The translations under genes and the position numbers were made by a program. Shown in pieces: positions 49,275 through 60,800 of a DNA stretch of 64,000 bases. The DNA is taken from NCBI RefSeq assembly GCF_932526225.1, contig NC_064037.1, forward strand, positions 11,452,203 through 11,516,202, read 5' to 3'. The DNA comes from Nematostella vectensis. Its lineage: Eukaryota; Cnidaria; Anthozoa; Actiniaria; Edwardsiidae. Numbering within the stretch: position 1 is the first letter of the stretch; each line of letters opens with the position of its first letter. The notes below the pieces were generated by a model. It was not told the DNA's origin and did not search any database. It worked only from the letters and a program-made list of their open reading frames with translations.

Positions 49275-49965
49275 ACCCGCGACATTCTCCAAGACATCAT
49301 TGTAGCAAACCACAGGTGATAAGGTCACGATGGTGAGGTCACGAAACGTTTCGATTGCATTTTAAACTTCGTTATCAGATTGCCAATCAATCTAAGGGAT
49401 ACTTCCATGGTTAATCATAGATGATGTGATGCACCGCCACGCGCTCAATAAATGTAGTCTCGCTGTTTTTGTTTTGTTTCGCTTTTCAAGTGATAAAAGG
49501 ATTGGTTAGTAGTTATTCATCCGAAATATGAATGCACAGAACAGAAGATAAGTGGCCAAATGAGGTAACACCCCTGTGGTCCCTTTAATCACTTAACTTT
49601 ATTCTCCAATCTGTAGAGAGTGATAAGGAGGTAAAGCACTACGAGCACTAGGAAAATTCGAGGGTGGGGCAAAGAGAATAGGTAGGTTGTTCCTCTTTTT
49701 GAACCCCTTTTTTGAGCACAAATAACTGGATAAAAATGCCGAGGCTGCAACCTAGAACCTAAGAAGTGATCAATAGACTCAAGCAATTTCTCCATACTGT
49801 TGTGTTTGATTTTAAATAATATTTTAAGTCACATGTCCTATATATATATATAACTATTTTTTAAAACCTGCATACAGCATATGGCCTCAGGGTTCCCTTG
49901 ATTTGTAGAACTACCTATACCCAATCACCACATGCTGTTTATACGGACGTTTTTGTGAAATATAT

Positions 49966-50064
49966 GTGTAGGTAGATTTTATATTTTTAGAATTTCAGCT
50001 TAAAATTAGTAAAATAGATGTGTAGGTAGATTTTATATTTTTAAAATTTCAGCTTAAAATTAGT
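49966..50064. repeat. 54-bp direct doublet
   Basis: GTGTAGGTAGATTTTATATT with the following AATTTCAGCTTAAAATTAGT occurs twice, 54 bp apart, nearly identical. Confidence 0.9.
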
Positions 50065-50233
50065 CTCTGTCAAGTTATTTAAAGACTTTTAAAGTTGATA
50101 TAAATATATTAGGAATAAATAAATAAAATTGTGTCCTTAGAATCAGGAGCATATCCAGTGCATTTATATACAAAATCAGAATTCAAAAGCAACTCTTTTC
50201 AACAGTGTAAACATCATTTCACTGTATGACAAA

Positions 50234-50320
50234 GGGTACTCTCGTTCCAGAGCCTCCTGCGTCCCTCTATTTAGTGGCCAGCGAGGTTAGAGAGACGCTT
50301 GAGGCTCTGGCACCAGGGTA
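50234..50320. repeat. Inverted repeat around CCAGAGCCTC
   Basis: GGGTACTCTCGTTCCAGAGC is mirrored with small gaps by GAGGCTCTGGCACCAGGGTA, about 85 bp end to end. Probably a small MITE. Confidence 0.55.
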
Positions 50321-51054
50321 GAAGGGAGTATATGAACTAATACAGAAATGGCACATGACTTATGATACAACCCCCCTCTTTTGGCCAGCAGAATGTGGGC
50401 TATTTCTTATTGAAGGACCGTTAAATACTATTCTTTTCCATATGATACCTGTGTACCCCTCTCAGAAAATCTTATAACTGACACCTGATATTCTGAACAC
50501 ATGGGGAGCAAATATTAAATGACCACGACATTTCTAACATTGGAAATGTCCTGTATATTTCAGACCCACTACTTCTTAGAAAATGGCACCAAAAACTTTG
50601 GATTTATTCTTCCAAGAGCAGTGGAATCCTGATAGCTTTGGTCTCACTCTAAGCCATTCTGTACTTATCCTAGTGTGAAAAGTTCAGAAGTGCTGCAAGG
50701 AAGACTGTAATAGCTTTGACCCGTGATAGTTTGAACCCCCATCATTTCAAAGTTACATCTGTGTCCCTTCAGGTACATCTGCACCCTTTTTACACCATGA
50801 TGTCAGTAAAATTTTCAAGTTACAAGACTCAATTGTAAAAAAAAAAAAAACAAGCTGCATAAGTACTCAAATTTCAATGTTTTATTACTCACTGTAGAAA
50901 AGTATGTTATATTTGAAAATGGTTAAACCATCTGCCCATTACCCCACTGAACAATATTAGTGTTACAATGTAACATTTATGCTATCTTCTTTGTATGACC
51001 ACCCATTCCTAAGATAGTTTTTTTGGTATAATAACAAGTTATCTAAGGGATGTT

Positions 51055-51200
51055 GTAGGACGGTAGCCGGGGGGGGGGGGGGGGGGGGGGTCAGAAAATT
51101 AAGTACCACTATGAGGTAGGATTAGCTATCAAAAGAAAATGGTGCGCTTTATGGGTAAACGATGCCCCCCCCCCCCCCCACTCGAAATCCTGGCTATGGC
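51055..51200. mobile_element. Poly-G/poly-C bordered repeat
   Basis: A run of about 24 G at 51070 and a run of about 14 C near 51166 border about 70 bp; GGACGGTAGCCGGG and TCCTGGCTATGGCCTGC at the sides are weakly inverted. It resembles the poly-C elements at 15912 and 39976 in plan. Confidence 0.45.
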
Positions 51201-51800
51201 CTGCTCTGTGTGAACAAGTCTTCTTTTTTATCAAATTGTTTCATCGCTAGCTTGGCCATCATTATTTTATTTGCCATCCTATCTTAAATTGTAGCACTAG
51301 CCATGGATAGATGATATGCAGAAATAATCCTGCCATTGTAGACTCTGATATGCTCATCCATCCTTGCTAATACTTAGAAGATGTCCCTAATGTATAGTAA
51401 AGCAGAACGACAAAGATGCAAAAGACAGCATCATGAATGAATCATTGTGTATGATACTGCTAGACCAACTTTATCTCCATATCTATGTTTTCAATCCACA
51501 CTGAACACTGCATTATGTGACTGTCCAGTGAATTCTCCACACGATTTTTGGCAGAGTCGAATTCCAGTTTTTGGTGTATTGTCTCCGCACGATGACATGT
51601 AGATAAATCCTTATCGTGTATCAAATTGCAATCTCCCGTGTATGTAATATACAAAAATCTATATCGCCTTGTTTAAGAATGAGAAAATATGGACTCTCTG
51701 TCTTTGGATAATTAGTGAACTTGGCATAACAGGCGTCGCACACTTAATGGAGAAAATTTTAATGCGAAAATATAGATTTTATGATTGATCTGAATTTCCA

Positions 51801-54800
51801 TTAAAGTAAAGTAGCATTCTCGTGAAGCTTAGCGTCCAGTAAGGCTTTGGGATCATTTGTGAGCGTGGCGTAACAGGCATCGCAAACTTGGTGAGGACGA
51901 CGGGTGGACGAGTTGCTGAACGTCTTGGAGCGACATCCTTCACAGAAGATCTTCCCGCAATGGTGGCAGTGATACTGAAGGCACAAGAGATACAGGAAAG
52001 TGAAGTCTCTTTTAAGGGCAAACAGAAGTATCCGACATACAGAAAACTAGCCATATTTAAGCAAAATTTGCGTGGCTTAGCGCAGAAAACAGCCTAAGTA
52101 CGCACTTTAACCTGTACAAACTAGGTCATCATTCAGAACTCTTTTCGTGTAAAAAAACAACAACACGGTAATATGTATTATGACTAAATTGCCTAACATT
52201 TTCTCGATTTGAACAATCTAATCCCTCCGCATGCCTTTGCCCAAGCAGCTAAAGAAAAGAATCGAGGCCGCTAGGGGATCCCGTGGACGCATTTGACCTT
52301 TTTTTTTCACCGCAGGAAGCCTGCGAAGCTATTCCGATTAAATTCCCTTTTGCTAAGGTTTAAAAACGCCTGCGGAGGGGGCTAGTTCCCCTGTTTTCCC
52401 CTCTTTCTTGTGATTTGTCCGAAATAGAACATTATCTCGTACTTTATCTTTGTTTGTGTTTAGCGGTTTTTGGCAGTTTCGGCATTCACGTGCATCATCT
52501 TTATGCTCCCACCGAACTTCATTTTCTGATTCCTGCATTTCGGCGAGCTGCATCTGTTAACCGAGTAAGCGCAAACACTTACTGAATTGATTTGGGCAAC
52601 GATTTGGCAGTTTATAGTATATTCGGGGGGCCAGTGGTGTTTGAGGATCTCCCCAAAGGCAGCCATTGCTGGTGTTATTTACGAGGCCGAAGAAAGAAAG
52701 CGCTGAGTCTTAGCGCATGGGGAGCTCAGGTGAATTTTGAAATATGTACCTGCAGGGTTTGAGCTTAGGTGGATATTGGTTTGAGCTCGGGTGAATATTG
52801 CGATATTTACCTGCAGGGTTTGAGAAAGCTTGACAAAGTCCCTCTGTACTGTCTCACTCTCGTTTAGCTGAGAATTCAGGGACTGGACTTGATTTTTTAA
52901 TCTATTTACTTCTTCTTCGAGTTTAACCTGCGAAAAGAATGATTTTTTTTTAGTTAATCGGCATTTATGATCTATTTGTCATAATCTTTCACACCAACTT
53001 TCTTGTCATTATTTTTATCACAATAATTACCACTCAATGACCCTCATCGCCACCAAACATCACTGCCAACATCATAATCACCATCATCACTACCACGATC
53101 ATTATCGACCATCATCTATATCATCATTTTAATTATCCTCATCATAACCATCACAACCACCACCAATTTTCATCACTATCAACATAGCCTGATTTATCAG
53201 AGGGCACCCGGTCGTTTGTTTCACGATCACGTGCGGTCTCATAAATCAGACTACCATCATCGTGATAACGTTCGTCATCGTTTGGCATAATCAACTTTAT
53301 TACAATCAGAAATCTGCATCAGTACAGCAGTTATCGTTTGGCATAATCAACTTTATTACCATCAGAAATCTTCATCAGTACAGCAGTTATCGTCATCATC
53401 ATTATCGTGATTAAAATATTATCATCACAATCATGATATAACCCGGATAACTTGCACACTACCTTCTCTTCGCTTGCTTCGTCTAACTGCCCACGAAGAG
53501 CTATAATCACTTGCTTCGATTTCGCTTCAATATTTCGTAGAAACTGTTCTGATTTCTGTGTTTTTGCTTCAGCCTATGAATAAAAAAGTTGCACCGTTAG
53601 ACGAGTTTTAAAATCCTTAACACAAATTGTTTATCATTGACTTATTTTCAAAAATGTTTCTATTTCTAAAGTGTTCATGTACCATTTTACCTGTGCATGT
53701 TCTTTCTGTTCCGATTCTAACCTCTCTGACATCGTGGCTACAACAGGAAAATACAATATTTAGCTAACATTTCTCGCTGATCTAGTACTTTCAGTATATA
53801 CTGATGTGCAATGAGCACTAAACAAACGAAATAAATTAAGTAAAAAAAAGTAGTCCACGTTCACCAGTTGTCCGGTTGTGTTTGACGTGTACAGACTATT
53901 TGTTCTAGAGTGAAACGCGCAAATAGCATTCGTTCAAGTGTACAAGCCTGTGCTTAATGTAGAGATACCATTTTCTTTCGAGTGATGCATTTGTTCACGT
54001 GTTAATCACGTGCAAGAACCACCAGTCTACGTGCACATACCTAGCTCAGCTCTGACAGAGTCCAGCTCGGCCTGTAGCATTTCCTCCATACTCTCTTACT
54101 ACAAACCACCAGTCTACGTGCACATACCTAGCTCAGCTCTGACACAAGTCCAGCTCGGCCTGTAGCATTTCCTCCATACTCTCTTACTACAAACCACCAG
54201 TCTACGTGCACATACCTAGCTCAGCTCTGACACAAGTCCAGCTCGGCCTGTAGCTTTCCCTCCATACTCTCTTACTACAAACCACCAGTCTACGTGCACA
54301 TACCTAGCTCAGCTCTGACACAAGTCCAGCTCGGCCTGTAGCTTTCCCTCCATACTCTCTTACTACAAACCACCAGTCTACGTGCACATACCTAGCTCAG
54401 CTCTGACACAAGTCCAGCTCGGCCTGTAGCATTTCCTCCATACTCTCTTACTACAAACCACCAGTCTACGTGCACATACCTAGCTCAGCTCTGACACAAG
54501 TCCAGCTCGGCCTGTAGCTTTCCCTCCATACTCTCTTACTACAAACCACCAGTCTACGTGCACATACCTAGCTCAGCTCTGACACAAGTCCAGCTCGGCC
54601 TGTAGCTTTCCCTCCATACTATCTTACTACAAACCACCAGTCTACGTGCACATACCTAGCTCAGCTCTGACGGAGTCCAGCTCGGCCTGTAGCATTTCCT
54701 CCATACTCTCCTTATTCATCTGCTCGGCGACCGCACGATCCTTGAGGAATGCAATCTACAAGGTAAGTAATGTCATTACCGCTTTTATATAAAGCATGTT

Positions 54801-57800
54801 TGTACAAAGAAATTGAGAAATATGAGTCACAAAACTATGTAAAACTGGCTGTTTACTTCATCCAAAAATACCAGATAAAGGAAACACTTTTACGTAAAAT
54901 GGATAATATGTTTACAGAAGATCTTAAATGGTTTAGTCGATCTACGCGTACATCCTGTACCGGCACCTAAAAATTATATTGCCATCTGCTCGACGTGGAA
55001 CTTTCAAGCCCCAATATTTCATTTATTTGAATGACCACAAATCATACAATAAACCCTAAATAATTATTTTGTTTATCTTTGGACTGTTTTCGAGATTTCT
55101 AAAACAACACTTAACTCGTCAACGGTGTAAGCACCACGTCTTTGTATTCCTAAGCCCCTTTTACAGCATGTACAGCACATGTATCGCACTCATGGGTTTA
55201 GCACAACGTACCTCGCTCTTGAGTTTTTCTTCAGTCCCCTCGGCTGCGGCTCGTATCTGTAGAAGCTGTTCCTTCATTTCCGTTACGCGTGCATCTGAGT
55301 CCATCTAACATAAACAAATCACTTTACAGATATGCCCTGGGCCAGTCACGCTACAAAGCGAAATATGTTCTGAGCCATTATTTTGAGCTCCATTAAATTA
55401 CGCCACAGAGAAAGATATGCCCGTTGCTATTTTTTTTAACTCCATCAAAACTGCTTGCAAACACTTCCAACAATAATGGCGCCAACATTGTTGACGTTTT
55501 GGCAACATTGTTGACAAAACGTTAAGCTAGGGTTAACGTTATGATGTTGTTATTTCAATGTTCAAACAGTCCAACAAGAGCCGCTAGACGTTTAAGCTAG
55601 AATTAAAATTATCCGCGAGAAAAGCACAATATAAGTTGGCCCATCAAGGATGTTGGTTATGTTTGCACAGGGCTTTACTCCTATTGGCCCTTTATTATAT
55701 AACACAAACCTGCGTCATCTGCTGTAATGCGGAGTCCTGCAATGTGTTGTACTCGGACCGCAAGCGCTCAAGCTGTAAAGCCAATGAGAGATATGTAATT
55801 ACGAGCCGAGGTGGAGGCCAATTTTTACCTATTCTGAGATAACATACCTCTGACGTTAATTCATCTCTCGAAGCGACAAGTTCGGCCTAAAACAAAAGTC
55901 TCAAGTTAGTTAAGCCTTTATCAACCAGACCATTCTCACAATTATTTCTAATATGTCCACCACCACAAGCGCGTAAGAAGATTATAGCAGTGGTAGCATT
56001 CAGGTTGTTTGCATTACTACGCGAACAACCCATACAAAGTCTTGAAGTGCAAACTATAAATATTCTTTCACTCAATATTTTCGACTCACATGCGTGTTCT
56101 AAAAGCCATGATTGCTTACAGCGTCGTCGATATTAATTATAATTAAATTACAATTTAATTAATGAAGAGTGGTTGAAGGGTATGTATAAAACGACTGGTA
56201 TTCTCTGTGAGCAGAAAATGGAGAAACAATGCGCCCGGTGGGTAAAATCTCGATTATGAAGTTTTAAAAAATAATATGGCGGGTGTGACCAACAATTTAA
56301 TTGTCGGAAGAGTATTTGTAGTTTGAACGCGAACTTGGGCTAAGAAATAACGTGACCTTGCTGGGTGGCAAATTGAAACCAAAATAATCACAGAAATTTC
56401 TTTTGCCCGTCACACCAGAGAAAAAAAATTTCTATGAAACTCAACCCTTTCTGCAAAAAAAAATTCTGGCTTTTTTCGTAAGCGCTGAATAAATTGCTTT
56501 TTGTTGTTGTTATTTTGCTGCTAAAAGCCTGAGCGCGTGCTAGTTTGCCACCCAAACAGTCACGTGATCTCTTAAGCGCAAGTCCCCTATCCCAGCCAGA
56601 AGATGACACCAATAGGTCACTGTGCCTGGTACTCACTATTGTCTTCGTTGCCTCGTCCTTTGCTGCGTCGTGTTTTTGTTGCACGCTGCTCATAAGTTTC
56701 TCTAGCTTGGCGAGAGTGGAGGCCTGGTCGTTAATCTGCGCTTGCGCATCAGCTCCAGCATTTGCCACACTCTCCTCTAAACGGCTGCGCAGTCTTTGCT
56801 CCTCGAATAGAGCTTTCTGTGACGAATAATTCATAAGTCGTTTGGATGCGTGAAGTTTTGGCACGAGAAGCATATCACGTCCAAAGTAATTCATTTATGA
56901 ACACCACAAGGCATAATCACCGTAGAATGTACGCCTAGGCAATGCAAGCTCTACCTCCTCCAGGTAACCACTTAGCAAACCATAGCTACTTCCCTGAGAG
57001 GAACTAGATTAGCGATTTTAGGTTGTCACTACTGACAAATAAAATATTTATACCAAACCCGAATAGATATGGAAAACCCGTAAGGGTACGAGAAACGTAC
57101 TATCTGATTGACATATCCTTCACGAACCAACCAACTAGAAAAAGAAACAAGTGCACACCAGAGCACGACGAAATTCTTCTAGTTATCCAGTTCGTGCCAA
57201 TCCAAGACTGTGATTCGCGCTGCTTATTGGCTAACTTTCTTATAACTTGGATTGGTGTTCCCGGTTAAACGTGTCCTACTGTATGGCGCGAGTGTTACCT
57301 TTGATTGGTGGCCACGGTAAAACGTGTCCTACTGTATGGCGCAAGTATTACCTTTGATTGGTGGCCACGGTAAAACGTGTCTTACTGTATGGCTCAAGTG
57401 TTACCTTTGATTGGTGGCCACGGTTAAACGTGTCCTACTGTATGGCGCGAGTGTTACCTTTGATTGGTGGCCATGGTTAAACGTGTCCTACTGTATGGCG
57501 CGAGTGTTACCTTTGATTGGTGGCCACGGTTAAACGTGTCCTACTGTATGGCGCAAGTGTTACCTTTGATTGGTGGACACGGTTAAACGTGTCCTACTGT
57601 ATGGCGCGAGTGTTACCTTTGATTGGTGGCCACGGTTAAACGTGTTCTACTGTATGGATCAAGTGTTACCTTTGATTGGTGGCCACGGTTAAACGTGTCC
57701 TACTGTATGGCGCAAGTGTTACCTTTGATTGGTGGCCACGGTTAAACGTGTCCCACTGTATGGCTCAAGTGTTACCTTTGACTGGTGGCCACGGTTAAAC

Positions 57801-60800
57801 ATGTCCTACTGTATGGCTCGAGTGTTACCTTTGATTGGTGGCCACGGTTAAACATGTTATACTGTATGGCTCAAGTGTTACCTTTTCCTGATCGAGCGCC
57901 TTCTGTAGGTTGGCGGCAAGGTTCTTGAACTTCTGTCTCTCGGATTGAACTGCCTGCAGCTGATGCTCGTAGTTCTGGCACATTACGCATGCGCGGCTAA
58001 TCTCTCCCTCGTGCGACAGCTTAACCTGTTTTATAACCAGTCAAACAGGTTATATAATAAATTTTCCAAGGTTCCTTGCTAGCAATAGCTTTTCCTTAGT
58101 AGTAGTATTACAGGTAGGTTTAGGTGACCATTTCCGTCCGAATTTTTGCCGTCGCATCGGCTGAATTGGCCGTCGCAACTGATACGACGGCCGTCGGAAC
58201 TGAATAGCCGTCGGAACTAAATGACCGTTGGAACTGAATGGCCGTCGGAATTGAATGGTCATTGGAATTGAATACCATCCGCAAATTAACCCAAATTTTA
58301 CCGTTAGATATAGTGATAACTCGTACCGTGTCGTTTTGCGTTTAACTTAAAAAATAATATTCTCAAAGACACCTCGAAGACAAAGTCTCCTTTTTTACGA
58401 AGACACATTTATTTTTGTTGTTTATTATCCTAGCCACCAAGTCCACGGTGAATAGAAAGGGGAAAGACACTTCAAGCGCTCTGTTTTCTTCTTCTAGATA
58501 ATGTAAAGTCGTTTGTTGACTTAGTAAAACATTATAAGATTAATGCGTCTTTTGTTTACGGTCTTGTCATCCCAATACTCGATCTTGTAATGCTAATGCG
58601 TGGTTTTGGGTCGCGAGGTCACGCAAAGAGCGTAAGAAAAATCGTAAGGTTAACAGGTCTCTTAGATGGTACGTTCACCGGCGGAATTGCCGTCGCAATA
58701 TACAACTTCACTAAACGACGGCCGTTGGAATAGAATGCCGGTAAAGAATACCAATGTAAAACTGGAACAAATAAAGAAAGAAAAAAAAGAAAGAAATAAT
58801 ACCGGGTCGAGAATAAATAAAACGCACCATTGCTGATCGAGAGTGACAGAGCCGACAGTATGCCGAGCTATTGGGGTACTTTTCTTGATTTAGTTTTTAA
58901 GTGTTATTATTTTTACGGAGCCTAGGCGTTCTTATCTTTGTATAGCTTTACCCGCGTGGGACTAATTATCACTTGTCATTACTTTTAAATATCTGTTGTC
59001 CTATTAAAGCACTGTTGACATTTTCGTCTGTAAGGTCAAGATTTGTGGAGGCGACGTACCCTAATTGATGGGTGAGAAAGAGTCTTTGATCACATATTAC
59101 GAGTCTTGTACTAGAAAAGGCAGGATTTGAGAGAAGGAGGACCACCAAAAGGGAGAAGGATGTATGGAAATCATACGGGGTCGATTTCAAGACGTTGCAT
59201 TGTTTATAGCAAACACTTTTTATTTTATGTTAAAAAGAATTAAAAAAAATAACAATTGATTTTGGGAGCGTTTAAGTAAAAAAGGTTTTTAGCTGACCAC
59301 AAGATAACCAGTAGATCACATACACACAAAGAAAACAAGCATGTTTGCATTATTGGATTTTCACTGTAATGCCGTTTATCCTAAAATGTCCGAGTTTTAG
59401 TGACATTTGAATACGCAATAATGACTTTTCTAATTCCATTTGTAAGACTTTGTTTTACTTTGCTTTTCCTAAGAAACGCCTTTGTGGTTTTTTTCCCAGC
59501 AGTTTATCTACGATTATAAAATGGTTTATCCCAAATCGGAACGTCTTCCTGTCGAGGAATCGGCTGCTTCCGGAACATCTTTGATAGCAGGAATTTCCTC
59601 TTACTAATAGCGGCCTCGGTAGCTTCACTCCAGTCAAATCCGTCGTTGTCCATTAGGTTCTTTCGTGTATCCATGATTTTCTTGTAAGTAGGGTCCTTCC
59701 GTAAAGTACGCATCCATTTTAGATGTTCAAAAAGTACTTGTCTTAGCTCTTTTCGATAGAAGGGAACAAGGTCATTTGTTGCGTGGGCTTCAGCTACCTC
59801 TGTAGCGTTTCCTTGCGAAACAGCTAGTTCGACTAGCTAACCATCTTGCAGATGTACATCTCTTAGATAGTGCTACAAGAAGCCAAACTTCAACCTCGAA
59901 TCAGATTTGTTGAACATCGAGCAGATGCTACAAAATATATGATCTCTGATAAGGTACGAGCACATAACCGTTACCGCAGGTTCTCCCGCCCTAACAGATT
60001 CAAATCATTTTGAATTCGAATTGTATTATAACAAGCTATAACAAGACTAGAAGGACGAACCATTCCTCATTCTACTCTGGACGCCATAGCGTAAAGGCCA
60101 CGCTAGTATGGGATCTATTGGGCATTACTCAGGTGACGAATCCAACGTCTCGACAGGAACATTTGAAGATTATTCGGATAGTGAATCTACCCATTTCGAT
60201 CATACTACAAATGAAGAGTCCTCTTCAGACGAAAATATAGATGATACTGTCCCAAATTTCTGGGATCGTCTCCAAGCTGAATCAGTGGATCGCTTCCATG
60301 ACCATTGGAAAGAACTTGTTGCAAAATATGAGCAGCAAGGAAACGCTACAGAGGTAGCTGAAGCCCACGCAACAAATGACCTTGTTCCCTTCTATCGAAA
60401 AGAGCTAAGACAAGTACTTTTTGAACATCTAAAATGGATGCGTACTTTACGGAAGGACCCTACTTACAAGAAAATCATGGATACACGAAAGAACCTAATG
60501 GACAACGACGGATTTGACTGGAGTGAAGCTACCAAGGCCGCTATTAGTAAGAGGAAATTCCTGCTATCAAAGATGTTCCGGAAGCAGCCGATTCCTCAAC
60601 AGGGAGACGTTCCGATTTGGGATAAACCATTTTATAATCGTAGATAAACTGCTGGGAAAGAAACTGGAAAAGAAACCACAAAGGCGTTTCTTAGGAAAAG
60701 CAAAGTAAAACAAAGTCTTACAAATGGAATTAGAAAAGTCATTATTGCGTATTCAAATGTCACTAAAACTCGGCCATTTTAGGATAAACGGCATTACAGT

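Larger units (their letters stand above)
49275..51800. other. Convergent intergenic region H1-like/rabaptin
   Basis: No gene recognised. It contains a 54-bp direct doublet (49966-50064), an inverted repeat (50234-50320) and a poly-G/poly-C flanked element (about 51055-51200). Confidence 0.5.

Noticed and set aside
57249..57881. CRISPR-like array
   Set aside because: Units abut with no variable spacers, in an animal intron; it is a minisatellite.
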